Positions 17,514 through 27,174 of a stretch of DNA of 64,000 bases are shown one piece after another. A model generated the notes under the pieces. The model saw nothing but the letters and a program-made list of their open reading frames with translations. It made no database searches and was not told where the DNA came from. Source of the stretch: Anaeroglomus sp964630775. GTDB taxonomy: Bacteria > Planctomycetota > Phycisphaerae > Sedimentisphaerales > Anaerohalosphaeraceae. Position 1 is the stretch's first letter. Every line of letters begins with the position of its first letter. A program made the position numbers and the translations under genes. Location: positions 7,767 to 71,766 of the forward strand of contig CAZVYY010000022.1 in assembly GCA_964630775.1 (NCBI GenBank), in the 5' to 3' direction.

Positions 17514-20500
17514 ATGAAATCATATCGCTTTTCTTTGCTGTTGTTGACAATCAGCATCGGGACAACCTTTGCCGCCGATCAGCAATCCACCCCAAAACCA
17601 CAGCCCTTGTTCTCAGTCGGCGAGTTTGTCCGTATCTACGACCCTTCTGTCGGCGAAAAAGAACCCTGGTACGTCAATGACCATTGTTTTATTCAGGGGG
17701 CCGACGGCAAATGGCACCTGTTCGGCATCACACGCCAGGAGCCGGCCCAACCCGCCGAAGAAGATAATTTTGCCCATGCTGTATCCCCGGAATTGTACAA
17801 TCCGGACGGCTGGGTCAAGCAGCCCTTTGCACTGTCCACCGACTCGGCAGGCGGAGAAGCTCACCTTTGGGCTCCTTATGTTATCGAACACGACGGCCTG
17901 TACTATATGTACTATTGTGCCGGCGGCAGAACTTCACAGGAATACCAGCTCAAACTGGCCACGTCAAAAGATCTCTACACATGGCAGCGCCACCCGGCCA
18001 ATCCTATGATGATTGACGGATTTGACGCCCGCGACCCCTTCATCCTGCGCATCAAAGACAAATGGGTGATGTACTACACCGCCACCAGTGACCCCAAGGG
18101 CGGCAATCACGTCGTCTGTACCATCGAAAGTGATGACCTCATTCACTGGGGCAATAAAAAAACCGTCTTCACTGATCCGGAAATCGGCACATGGGGCGGT
18201 CCGACCGAATCTCCCTTCGTGGTCCAGCGCGGCAGCTATTATTATCTGTCCATCGGACCCCGTGACGGATATCGCGGCACCTGCGTATATCGCAGTCAGG
18301 ACCCCTTCCACTGGGCGATTGAGCAGGAAGTCGGACGGATCAATTCCCACGCCGCAGAATTCATCCGCGACAAAGACGGCCGCTGGTTCGTCAGCCACTG
18401 CGGCTGGGGACAGGGCGGCGTATTTCTGGCTCCTCTGATTTGGACCGACGGTGTGGAAGACGATAATTCCGCTCCGCTGCCTTCCACTGACGCCAATGCG
18501 AAGCAGACCATACGTCTGCCGATGAGTGTCTATCGGGATAAAATGATCGCGGGCTGGCTGGGGCAAATTGCCGGTGTCGCCTGGGGTGCCCCGGTTGAGT
18601 TCAAGTTTCTGGCCCAAATTATGCCCGAAAATGAAATACCCCAATGGAAAACCGAAATGATCAATAATGCTTTCGGGCAGGATGATCTGTATGTCGAGAT
18701 GACCTTCCTGAAATCACTTCAGGATTATGGCCTCGACGTCACCCCACACCAGGCGGGCCTTGACTTTGCCAACAGCCTTTATCCGCTCTGGCATGCCAAC
18801 GAAGCGGGCCGAAACAATCTCCGCAAAGGTATCGCCCCGCCGGACTCCGGCCATCCGAAGTTCAATGCCCATGCCGATGATATTGATTATCAGATCGAAG
18901 CCGATTTTGCAGGCCTCATCAGTCCCGCCCTGCCCAATCAGGCCGTCGATCTGGGCAACACTTTCGGTCGCATCATGAACTACGGCGACGGCCTTTACGG
19001 CGGCCAGTATGTCGCGGCCATGTACAGCATTGCCTTTACCGAATCCGACCCGGAACGCATCGTCACCGAAGCACTCAAATATATCCCCGCACAGAGCCAA
19101 TACGCAGAGGCGATCCGCGATGTCCTTGCCTGGCACAGACAATACCCTGATGACTGGACCAAAACATGGAATTTAATCCATGAAAAATACCAGCTTAATC
19201 CAAAATATCGCCTTTTTAGCTGCGACAAAGGCAAATTCAACATTGACGCTAAAATCAATGGCGCCTATATCGTTGTGGGTCTTCTGTATGGCCAGAAGAA
19301 TATCGAAAAGACCATCGCAATATCCATGCAGTGCGGCCAGGACTCCGATTGCAACCCCTCCAATGCTGCGGGTATCCTGTTTACGACCATTGGTCTGGAT
19401 AAATTACCCGCCGCCTACAAAGCCTTTGACAAAACGCAAAAATTCATCCACACCCCGTACAATCTGCCCGACCTCTTTGATGTCTGCCAGAACCTTGCAC
19501 GACAGGCCGTCCAGCGTAACGGGGGCTCCATCGAAAAAGACAGCAATGGCAATGAAATCCTGATTATTCCCCCTCTGCCTCCACGACCCAATCGCCTTGA
19601 GCAATGCTTTGCCCCGGGCCCGATTGCAAACACATGTTATACCTCGCAGGAAGTGGACAAGATGCCCCAGGGGATTCAAATCTCCGGCGGCCCCGCAGCC
19701 GAGGGCTGGACGATCCGTAAATGCGGATCGGATATGTCCCCTGGCTATTATGAAACCTTGGACGGCCGCACGAGCATTCTGGTCACTCACCCCCTTGATT
19801 CCAGCACCGGCTGCTCACTGACCAAAGAAGTGGAAATCCCCAAAGACGGCACGACCGCCCTGCAATTGACCGTTGGGCGGCACCCCAACGGCGACTGGAT
19901 TCTGCTGGTAAATGCCGATGACAAAACCCTTCTCAAAAAAGATATCAACGCCGACAGCGCCCCCGACAGATATACCAATATCAACGTGGACTTGTCCGCT
20001 TTCGCCGGCCGAAAAATCAAGCTCGAATTAGTCAACCAGCCCAACAACTGGGCATGGGAAGCCGCCTACTGGGACCGTATCGACATCATCACGACACCAG
20101 CACCTCAACCTGCCGCCCCGGCCCAATCCAACTCCGCCGAGTCTGTCTTCACCACATTCGTCAAGGTTCAGGGCGACCAGCTCATCGATGAAAACGGCCC
20201 CCTTCGCTTTATCTCCTTCAATATCCCCAACCTGCATTATATCGAAGACCAGATGGCATTTTCGCAAACCAACGCATGGAGCCTTCCGGATGAATTTGAA
20301 ATTGCCGATGCCCTTGAAGCCGTCCGCCAGATGGGCGGTCAGGTCGTGCGAACTTATACACTCTCGATTCGCAGCGAATCTGACAAGCCCGACATCCCGC
20401 GCCACATCCTCGGCCCCGGCCAGTTCAATGAAGATGCCTTTAAGACACTGGACAGAGTCCTGGCCATCGCCAATCAGAAAGGCATCCGCATCATCTTCCC

Positions 20501-22958
20501 CTTTATCGATAATTGGAAATGGTGGGGAGGTGTTCCGGCCATGGCCGCTTTTCGCGGTAAACAAGCTATAGACTTCTGGACTGACCCGCAATTATTTGAA
20601 GATTACAAGCAAATCGTCAGTTATGTTATCAATCGTACGAATACCATCACCGGTATAAAATACAAAGACGACAAAGCCATTCTCGCCTGGGAAACCGGCA
20701 ACGAACTGGAAAGCCCCGCCGACTGGACATCCAGAGCCGCCAGATTTATTAAAAGCATTGACAGCAATCATCTCGTTCTCGACGGCTTTCATACCACCGT
20801 CCTGCGGGACAGTTCCATAACAGATGCCAATATCGATCTGGTCACCACGCATCACTATGATAAAGACCCGAAGCAGACGATCACCCAGATCGCCGACAGT
20901 GTCCGGAAAAGCAAAGGCAAAAAGCCCTATTTCGTCGGCGAGTTCGGTTTTATCCCCACGGCAGATGTTAAAGCTGTTCTCGATGCAGTGTTACAGCATA
21001 ATATCACGGGAGCCCTGCTCTGGTCCCTGCGTTTTCGCAGCAATGCCGGCGGGTTTTACTGGCACAGCGAGCCGTATGGCGGGGATTTATTCAAGGCCTA
21101 CCACTGGCCGGGCTTTGCCTCAGGCAGTGATTACGATGAAACCGCCGCCCTGTCCATGATGCGTCATGCGGCTTACCAGATTCGCGGACTGCCCATCCCG
21201 CCGCTGGATATCCCTGCCGCCCCCCGCCTTCTCGATTTTACGGATAATTCCCGGATTTCCTGGCAAGGCAGTGCCGGCGCAACCGGCTATATCGTTGAAC
21301 GTTCCGAAACTGCCGCCGGCCCATGGTCTGTTATCGGACGGGATATTTGCGATGCAGCGGTCCAGTACAGGCCGCTCTTTGCCGACCCCGGATCCCAACT
21401 TGGCAAAAGCTATTATTACCGCGTCAAGGCACAGAATTCTGCAGGCATCTCCGACCCCTCTAATGTCGTCGGCCCCGTTTATGCCGTCCACCATGCCCTT
21501 ATCGACGAAATGGCGGACATGACGCAAATTCATAGTCATAAAGGCTCTTTGAGCCTTGAAGCCAAACAGGCCCGTCAATTCAAGGAAGACGCCCACCGTC
21601 TCAAAGGGCAACAGGGATCGTCAATCGTTTACAAGACCGACGAAGCCATTTGCTCTTTTATGCTGTATGCGTTCTTCGAAAGCACTGTCAGTGATTTCAA
21701 AATCTCTGCCTCTGACAATGGCAGAAATTACACCGAACTGCCGGTCGAAATCCAGAATTACTTTGGCGATAAAGACAGCTACGGCTATTGGGTGCCCGTC
21801 CTGTATCAGGGCGCTGTCTCCCCACAGCAAAACTTGAAATACCTCAAAATCGAATATACCTGCCCCGCCCAGCTATCCCGAGTAGAAATCCAATTCGGCA
21901 CAGCAAAGACCGCCTACAGCCACACATCCAATCCAGCCGGATTCGTCAAAGGCTTTAGCTGGGGCTGGTCGGGCACACGGGGCCAATACACCGGTGACGC
22001 CCCCGCCGACTCCATGAAAAAGCTTGCCGCCACCGGCGCCGACTGGGTTTGCATCTCTTTCAGCACCGAGATGGAAACCTTTGACATGCCGTTCTTTTTC
22101 TTTTCGCAGGCCAATGACCGCATGGTTACCGACGATGAAGTCCGCCGGGCTATCCAGCTTGCCCGTGATAACCATCTCAAGGTCATCCTGAAACCCGTCA
22201 TCAACGTCCGCGACACGACCTGGCGGGCCTGGATCAAATTCAATAACCCCGACGGCACCCTCGATATGGCCCGCTGGGATGTGTGGTGGTCGGACTTTCG
22301 ACAGTTTCTGCTGCATTACGCCCAAATCGCCGAACAAACCGGCTGCGAAATGTTCTGTCTGGGCTGCGAGATGGAATCCACGGAGCCGTTTGAAATTCGC
22401 TGGCGTTCCCTGATTTCTGAAATCCGCCAGGTGTACGGCGGTCCGCTGACCTATAACGCCAACCACGGTCGGGAAGAAGCAATTCCCTGGTTCGACGCCG
22501 TGGATATCATCAGCCTCAGTGCCTATTTCCCCGTCGGCACCGATGATGTTGAGGCAGCCCTGGCCGACGACCTTTCCAAAGTTCCACCCTCGGATACCTC
22601 GCTGCCGGCCCTGCTGAAACGATGGAAGCCCATTCGAGACCGGCTTGGGAAATTGAGCAAACAATTCAACCGTCCTATCCTCTTTGTTGAATTGGGTGTC
22701 TGCAATGGCAAAGGCTGTGCCGCCGCCCCATGGACGCATCAGGACCCCAACATGGTCTATGACGCCGACGAACAGGCCCGCTACTATCAGGCAGCCATCG
22801 AAACCTTCTGGAACGAGCCCTGGTTTGCCGGTTTTGCATGGTGGGAATGGCCCGCACATTTATACAGTCCTGAAAAGGCCAAAACCGACATTGGATTCTG
22901 CATCTACGGCAAGCCCGCCGAAGCTATCGTCCGCAAATGGTACTCACGTCATAGATGA
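17514..22958 (+). CDS. Giant multi-modular glycan hydrolase: GH43-like, ARH, GH5-like, FN3, GH113-like
   Basis: 1,814 residues in one uninterrupted frame, with a signal peptide (about 1-20). Modules in order: five-bladed propeller of GH43 style, about 35-325, with candidate acids D56, D174 (ARDPF) and E232 (TESPF); ADP-ribosylglycohydrolase-like domain, about 335-660 (YRDKMIAGWLGQIAG, HADDIDYQIEADF, CGQDSDCNPSNAAGIL); beta-sandwich about 700-865; GH5-like TIM barrel about 880-1230 with E1064 (GNE) and E1143 (VGEFGF); fibronectin type III about 1235-1322; linker or discoidin-like part about 1330-1460; second barrel about 1470-1810 resembling GH113 mannanases, with E1619 (GCEME) and E1726 (FVELG). 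Substrate is unknown. Such a fusion implies sequential attack on one complex glycan; all modules keep plausible catalytic residues. Confidence 0.85.
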   Translation: MKSYRFSLLLLTISIGTTFAADQQSTPKPQPLFSVGEFVRIYDPSVGEKEPWYVNDHCFIQGADGKWHLFGITRQEPAQPAEEDNFAHAVSPELYNPDGWVKQPFALSTDSAGGEAHLWAPYVIEHDGLYYMYYCAGGRTSQEYQLKLATSKDLYTWQRHPANPMMIDGFDARDPFILRIKDKWVMYYTATSDPKGGNHVVCTIESDDLIHWGNKKTVFTDPEIGTWGGPTESPFVVQRGSYYYLSIGPRDGYRGTCVYRSQDPFHWAIEQEVGRINSHAAEFIRDKDGRWFVSHCGWGQGGVFLAPLIWTDGVEDDNSAPLPSTDANAKQTIRLPMSVYRDKMIAGWLGQIAGVAWGAPVEFKFLAQIMPENEIPQWKTEMINNAFGQDDLYVEMTFLKSLQDYGLDVTPHQAGLDFANSLYPLWHANEAGRNNLRKGIAPPDSGHPKFNAHADDIDYQIEADFAGLISPALPNQAVDLGNTFGRIMNYGDGLYGGQYVAAMYSIAFTESDPERIVTEALKYIPAQSQYAEAIRDVLAWHRQYPDDWTKTWNLIHEKYQLNPKYRLFSCDKGKFNIDAKINGAYIVVGLLYGQKNIEKTIAISMQCGQDSDCNPSNAAGILFTTIGLDKLPAAYKAFDKTQKFIHTPYNLPDLFDVCQNLARQAVQRNGGSIEKDSNGNEILIIPPLPPRPNRLEQCFAPGPIANTCYTSQEVDKMPQGIQISGGPAAEGWTIRKCGSDMSPGYYETLDGRTSILVTHPLDSSTGCSLTKEVEIPKDGTTALQLTVGRHPNGDWILLVNADDKTLLKKDINADSAPDRYTNINVDLSAFAGRKIKLELVNQPNNWAWEAAYWDRIDIITTPAPQPAAPAQSNSAESVFTTFVKVQGDQLIDENGPLRFISFNIPNLHYIEDQMAFSQTNAWSLPDEFEIADALEAVRQMGGQVVRTYTLSIRSESDKPDIPRHILGPGQFNEDAFKTLDRVLAIANQKGIRIIFPFIDNWKWWGGVPAMAAFRGKQAIDFWTDPQLFEDYKQIVSYVINRTNTITGIKYKDDKAILAWETGNELESPADWTSRAARFIKSIDSNHLVLDGFHTTVLRDSSITDANIDLVTTHHYDKDPKQTITQIADSVRKSKGKKPYFVGEFGFIPTADVKAVLDAVLQHNITGALLWSLRFRSNAGGFYWHSEPYGGDLFKAYHWPGFASGSDYDETAALSMMRHAAYQIRGLPIPPLDIPAAPRLLDFTDNSRISWQGSAGATGYIVERSETAAGPWSVIGRDICDAAVQYRPLFADPGSQLGKSYYYRVKAQNSAGISDPSNVVGPVYAVHHALIDEMADMTQIHSHKGSLSLEAKQARQFKEDAHRLKGQQGSSIVYKTDEAICSFMLYAFFESTVSDFKISASDNGRNYTELPVEIQNYFGDKDSYGYWVPVLYQGAVSPQQNLKYLKIEYTCPAQLSRVEIQFGTAKTAYSHTSNPAGFVKGFSWGWSGTRGQYTGDAPADSMKKLAATGADWVCISFSTEMETFDMPFFFFSQANDRMVTDDEVRRAIQLARDNHLKVILKPVINVRDTTWRAWIKFNNPDGTLDMARWDVWWSDFRQFLLHYAQIAEQTGCEMFCLGCEMESTEPFEIRWRSLISEIRQVYGGPLTYNANHGREEAIPWFDAVDIISLSAYFPVGTDDVEAALADDLSKVPPSDTSLPALLKRWKPIRDRLGKLSKQFNRPILFVELGVCNGKGCAAAPWTHQDPNMVYDADEQARYYQAAIETFWNEPWFAGFAWWEWPAHLYSPEKAKTDIGFCIYGKPAEAIVRKWYSRHR

Positions 22959-22987
22959 GTTCCCGACTCTGCATCATCGTCTTGCTC

Positions 22988-24949
22988 TCAGGGTTTGGGC
23001 GGATAGAGTTCCAGTTCACTAATCTGTGCTGCATTCGGATAGGCCGGATTGGCTGAGCTGTGAATAATCAGACGTACAGTGTCGGTTTGAATCGGTTCGA
23101 AGGTCGCTCGGTACACCCGGTTATCTTCGTAATTGCTGACAGAAAACAAGGTTTTGGCAGTGCCGTCGGCCAATTGGGCCTGTGCTTCAAAGCGGGTGGG
23201 ATATCCCTGCGGGTCGGCAAAACGAATAATCATACGACCGATGGATTTTGGCTCAGACAGCTTGACTTCGACCCAATGTGGATGCGGAGTATCCAGAGAC
23301 GAATGCCAGCGATTGGAAAAATCCTCGGCGGTAGCAATAATTCCATCAATGGCTCTGGGGGTGCAGCCGGGTTCGCGGTCCAGTTCGCCATCGGAACGCA
23401 CTGTGGCACCATTTGCGGCCAGAGCCAGATCACCCGGCCCCGGGGTGTCTTTGCACACCAGCGTCAGGGGAATACGAATTGCCCGCTGGTCAACATTTAA
23501 TACCAGCATCATCCGATTATAACCCGGTTCAGGCTCAGCAGATAAGAAATCCAGAATGATTTTCGTCGAACTGCCTGCTGGTTTGAGTGTGATTGCCTTT
23601 TCGGGCAGATTGTCAACCTTCCAGCCGGTCGGCAATCCTTCCAGGCTAAGGTCAACGGTTTGCGATGTATCCATCACAGAGTCCAGGGTAATTTGAACCT
23701 GACGCGGCCGGTTGGCCTCAATATACGGCTCTTTTTGATAATCGATGACCACACGTACAGATGGATCTGTCCAGATAACCTGCCATGGGGATAATTCCCA
23801 CAAATTCCGGGCTGCCTGGGTATCAACCAGCTTTAATTGATCGACCCGGCTCAGATTGGCGGGACCCGCGGTCAGGCCTACCGGCAGCTTAAGGACAGTC
23901 ATCACTTTGCGTGCCATGGCTACGGTACGATCGGTTAGAATATTCAAATCGGAAGGCGCCTCAAAACCATCGATAGCACAGGTTTTGATGGCAAGGCCAA
24001 TCGGATCTTTCCAGCGGGCAGGAATCCCTTTGCTGCCGCCAATAATGCCCAGAATCGAACCGAGTGTTGCGCCGGTGCAATCGGTGTCGTCGCCGCAATT
24101 GACCGCCAGGCAGATGCTCCTGCCGAAATCGCCTTCCCCATAAAGCCAGCCTAAAACAACATAACCGATATTGCGGGGTGCCTGAAACCATCCGGTCGGT
24201 TCGGTAGCTTTGTTCACCTCTTCACGGGCAGTCCTCCAGCCTTTTTGGGCACGGTAAGCCTCCTGAGCTGCTTTGACGGCAAGAGCAACCTGGCAATCTT
24301 CTGGAATCATCGCCAGGCCAATAGCAATCAGCTTATCCCGGTCGGATTCAACAAAAGCGGCACTTTCAATCGCTGCGACAAAGATAGCTGCCATAGTACC
24401 TTCGGCCTGACCATGGTCAACACAGGCATCCTCACGTGCCATACGGGCTGCAAGGCCGGGACAGCCGGGTGCCAGACAGGCCCAGATTTCCGTCCGGATC
24501 CAGGCACCATTGCTGTGTTTCCAGCGTTCATTATCGAAGGCGCCTGATACCGGCGGCAGGATTCCCTGTCTCATATTCCGCTTGCCGACACCATATTCAT
24601 TCCAGTCAACCGGGATAAATTTGAGCCAGTATTCCCCCAGAATCCGTGCGTCCACCCGGCCATCGTGTTCTTCCAGGGCCTTGAGCCAAAGCAATTGCAG
24701 GTCCAGGTCATCGTTGGCAGCCGGTTCGCCGGGCTTCAAGTTGGTATAAAAGCTGATATCGCGGGCTTCCTGATTGCCCTCAAACGGCATACCCAATGTG
24801 CCGCCGATATTTTTGCCCAGCCAGCAGGCAAACACGCGGTCGCGGAACTGGGCCTCATTGAACTGGACAATCGTATCCTGAGCAAATCCAGAACTTTGCC
24901 AAATCAACCCCAGCACGCCAGCCAACAGTAATCCTGTACGCGACATCAT
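22988..24949 (-). CDS. Secreted ADP-ribosylglycohydrolase-family protein with C-terminal discoidin-like domain
   Basis: 653 residues; signal peptide to about residue 24 (ending GFAQ). The ARH domain spans about 28-350: FRDRVFACWLGKNIGGTLG, AANDDLDLQLLWLKAL and VNCGDDTDCTGATLGSILG, which carry the Asp/Asn metal-binding pattern of ARH enzymes. A linker beta-domain (about 380-500) and an F5/8 type C-like carbohydrate-binding domain (about 510-650, with HPHWVEVKLSEPKSIGRMI) follow. Classical ARH enzymes remove ADP-ribose from protein side chains inside cells; an exported version with a sugar-binding tail suggests a glycosidase of a different substrate. It is convergent with the giant hydrolase gene, which contains a related domain. 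Start at 24949 (or the next ATG, 24946). Confidence 0.85.
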   Translation of the reverse strand: MMSRTGLLLAGVLGLIWQSSGFAQDTIVQFNEAQFRDRVFACWLGKNIGGTLGMPFEGNQEARDISFYTNLKPGEPAANDDLDLQLLWLKALEEHDGRVDARILGEYWLKFIPVDWNEYGVGKRNMRQGILPPVSGAFDNERWKHSNGAWIRTEIWACLAPGCPGLAARMAREDACVDHGQAEGTMAAIFVAAIESAAFVESDRDKLIAIGLAMIPEDCQVALAVKAAQEAYRAQKGWRTAREEVNKATEPTGWFQAPRNIGYVVLGWLYGEGDFGRSICLAVNCGDDTDCTGATLGSILGIIGGSKGIPARWKDPIGLAIKTCAIDGFEAPSDLNILTDRTVAMARKVMTVLKLPVGLTAGPANLSRVDQLKLVDTQAARNLWELSPWQVIWTDPSVRVVIDYQKEPYIEANRPRQVQITLDSVMDTSQTVDLSLEGLPTGWKVDNLPEKAITLKPAGSSTKIILDFLSAEPEPGYNRMMLVLNVDQRAIRIPLTLVCKDTPGPGDLALAANGATVRSDGELDREPGCTPRAIDGIIATAEDFSNRWHSSLDTPHPHWVEVKLSEPKSIGRMIIRFADPQGYPTRFEAQAQLADGTAKTLFSVSNYEDNRVYRATFEPIQTDTVRLIIHSSANPAYPNAAQISELELYPPKP

Positions 24950-25095
24950 TGAACCCTTTCTTATTGTTAGTGATGGTTTTGAGCTGTTTTATAAACCGTC
25001 CTGAATCGCCGATGCCCGGATTTCCAGCGGGAGCCAAATCCCCTCAAAATCCTCGTCATCGACTGCATTTTCACATTTAAGAAAGATATGTTAAC

Positions 25096-25169
<74 letters not shown>

Positions 25170-25228
25170 TCTGTATGAAGTGTATAATTTCTGCTTCAAT
25201 TTGCAAGCTTTTTGGATGGATTCTGCCG

Positions 25229-26440
25229 CTAAATTGGATGAATATCCTGCAAAATACTCATTGCAACCCCTTTAATGAGCGATTCTTCGCCGCAGCGAGC
25301 CGCCATGATGCGAATATCCCGCCACGGTGAGTCGTAAACAAACCCGTTCATTGCCTGTCGTATGCTTTCGGCAAAGAAACCGGTACATTGACGACAAACA
25401 TAACCCGCAAGAATAATCGTATCCGGATCAAACGTATTAATTGCTGCTGCTGCTGCACGATTTAAACGTTCTGCGACATAGTCGCGCACTTGCAGGGCAT
25501 ATTCATCTTGCTGCTCGATGGCCTTTCCCCACAAGTCCACAACGTCCTCCGGCATCTCAGAGGGTTGCTTGACCAGCCAATCCGACAGGATGGATTTGAC
25601 GCCATTGTGGATATCTTTTCGTATTTTATCCGCAAGGATTGGCCCGGAAATTAAAGACTCCAGACACCCTTTATGTCCACAACCACATACGGGACCATCG
25701 GGGTCATAAATAATGTGACCAATTTCCCCGCACCGCCCCGTAGAGCCGGTCATCAGCTTGCCATCCATATAAATATTGGCACCGACACCATTGGCGACAT
25801 TGATATACAAGATGTTGCGGGATTGTAGTTCGGGTTCCTGGGCAATTTCAGCCATCAGCCGGACGCGAGTTCCGTAGATTAATACCTTGTTTTTCAGCCG
25901 CAGTTCCAGCATCTCCTTTAAAGGAACCTGTTTCCAGCCAAGGGTGCTGGATAACTGGACAGTCCCCTGTGGAGAAACAGAACCACTCAATGTGATCCCA
26001 ATCCCCAGGATTTTTTCCTGGTCTCCATTTAACTTCTTTACAATAGCCGGAAATTGCCGTTCAATCGTATCCAATACATAATCAACAGTGTGACTTGCCG
26101 CGAGCTGGAGTTTGCTTTTTATCAACAGACCTGCGGTAAAATCAAACAAACCAATATGGATATAGCTGGGATTGATTTCAATACCTGCGACATATCTCGC
26201 AGAAGGATTAATTTTCAGTAAAATGGGCTTGGGGCCGCGTTTGTCACTCTGTCCCTGTGTTTCAATCACAAGCCCCTTGTCACGCAGGCGTGATACAATA
26301 CTGCTGGCCGTCGAACTGCCCAGAGCAATCATGCGACAAAGCTGGGTCTGCGATAATTCCCCATGCTCCCGCAGCAAAGACAGGATTAGTCGTTCATTTC
26401 GCTGGCCGGCCAGCCTGGAATCAATCGGAGTATTTTTCAT
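25229..26440 (-). CDS. ROK-family transcriptional regulator
   Basis: 403 residues. A winged helix-turn-helix occupies about 10-75 (LSQTQLCRMIALGSSTASSI, then VSRLRDKGLV). The ROK sugar-kinase-like domain follows, with the zinc-binding signature GEIGHIIYDPDGPVCGCGHK continuing to GCLE. This is the XylR/NagC type of repressor, sensing a sugar or sugar derivative. A large AT-rich inverted repeat directly upstream of the ATG (26448-26489) looks like an autoregulatory operator. It points away from the uronate genes at 27 kb, which lie about 0.7 kb upstream and are its nearest plausible targets. Confidence 0.92.
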   Translation of the reverse strand: MKNTPIDSRLAGQRNERLILSLLREHGELSQTQLCRMIALGSSTASSIVSRLRDKGLVIETQGQSDKRGPKPILLKINPSARYVAGIEINPSYIHIGLFDFTAGLLIKSKLQLAASHTVDYVLDTIERQFPAIVKKLNGDQEKILGIGITLSGSVSPQGTVQLSSTLGWKQVPLKEMLELRLKNKVLIYGTRVRLMAEIAQEPELQSRNILYINVANGVGANIYMDGKLMTGSTGRCGEIGHIIYDPDGPVCGCGHKGCLESLISGPILADKIRKDIHNGVKSILSDWLVKQPSEMPEDVVDLWGKAIEQQDEYALQVRDYVAERLNRAAAAAINTFDPDTIILAGYVCRQCTGFFAESIRQAMNGFVYDSPWRDIRIMAARCGEESLIKGVAMSILQDIHPI

Positions 26441-26447
26441 TATTCAA

Positions 26448-26489
26448 GACCTGATTTAGATTATTTTAAAGATTAAAATATCTCAGGTC
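26448..26489. promoter_or_regulatory. Nested inverted repeat at the ROK gene start
   Basis: Outer arms GACCTGA (26448-26454) and TCAGGTC (26483-26489) enclose inner arms ATTTTAA (26463-26469) and TTAAAAT (26473-26479). The inner part resembles the AT-rich palindromes bound by NagC/XylR-type ROK proteins. It begins 8 bases upstream of the ROK start codon. Confidence 0.45.
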
Positions 26490-26558
26490 GTTGGATTTTT
26501 CAAGAAATTTATATCAAGTATTATAAATTCTACTATATCTACATATATAATATTATCC

Positions 26559-26593
26559 ATTAAAAAGGGCCCATCCTGAGACAGGCCTTTAAT
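26559..26593 (-). terminator. Possible rho-independent terminator
   Basis: On the minus strand, ATTAAAGGCC (26593-26584) pairs with GGCCCTTTTTAAT (26571-26559), ending in a run of T. It lies just after the short frame that ends at 26626, suggesting that frame was once a real gene end. Confidence 0.5.
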
Positions 26594-26625
26594 AACAAAA
26601 GTCTCGGTAAAACGATTCAGAAATG

Positions 26626-26880
26626 CTATAGCTTTCCCGAATGTTCCGTAGCCAGCGAGCAGATAAACTGCATAACGGGATTGGCATTTTTCTTGAGCAG
26701 AACCTTGCCCTGCTTGATCTTTTCGGTAACAAATTCCCGTTTTTTTTTGGTCTTGCTGGCGATCAGTTCACTGACCAGCCCCGGCGCCATCGCAAGGAAC
26801 AGTTCGTGCTCTTTCTGGATGTTGTCCAACTAGCTCTGCGTGAAAGCCTTGTCGCCATTCAGTATCTGAGTAAAAAGCTA
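26626..26880 (-). pseudogene. Broken small gene of unknown function
   Basis: A 67-codon open frame ends at 26626 (opening LDNIQKEHELFLAMAPG, rich in Lys). Directly before its TTG codon is an in-frame TAG at 26832-26830; reading through it extends the frame by 15 codons (LFTQILNGDKAFTQS) to a further stop at 26880-26878, at the edge of repeat A. A CAG-to-TAG change would explain the break. I do not recognise the family. The terminator just downstream supports a former gene; it may instead be chance. Confidence 0.35.
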
Positions 26881-26960
26881 TCAGCCGCCAGCTTCCAGCA
26901 ACAATATTATCACCGCGGCTGCGTAGGGTAACGTTACCCCGTGAGTACACGCGGCATGAA
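26871..26960 (+). repeat. 90-bp repeat, copy A (inverted partner of copy B)
   Basis: It matches the reverse complement of 29338-29427 without gaps at 79 of 90 positions. It contains the perfect 14-base palindrome GGGTAACGTTACCC (26926-26939). Copies A and B face each other and bracket the SDR and LarA-family genes. Confidence 0.85.
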
Positions 26961-27047
26961 CCGTAATTCCAAATTAAAGCAAGTTATTATTCATAATGGT
27001 TGCTTGTGGCACTAAACCATACATTTGAATAAAATGGTCTTTCTTGC

Positions 27048-27075
27048 TTGCATTTATAACATGTTCCGTTAGAAT
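27048..27075 (+). promoter_or_regulatory. Promoter candidate for the SDR-LarA operon
   Basis: TTGCAT (27048-27053), 16-base spacer, TAGAAT (27070-27075), about 100 bases before the SDR start. It lies inside the region bracketed by the inverted repeats. Confidence 0.4.
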
Positions 27076-27174
27076 AATCTCACGACGTGGAGAATTAATG
27101 AGGCTATAAGGAGTTTATGTGTCTGGTTTCAGTAGCCGGTTGAGCGAAGTTCTAATATGATAAGGGTATCAATA

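Larger units (their letters stand above)
26441..27174. other. Intergenic region: ROK operator, terminator, gene remnant and repeat A
   Basis: This 734-base stretch between the ROK regulator and the SDR gene holds no intact recognised gene. In order it contains an inverted repeat next to the ROK start (26448-26489), a minus-strand terminator (26559-26593), a broken small frame (26626-26880), one copy of a 90-bp repeat (26871-26960) and a promoter for the SDR gene (27048-27075). Confidence 0.6.
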
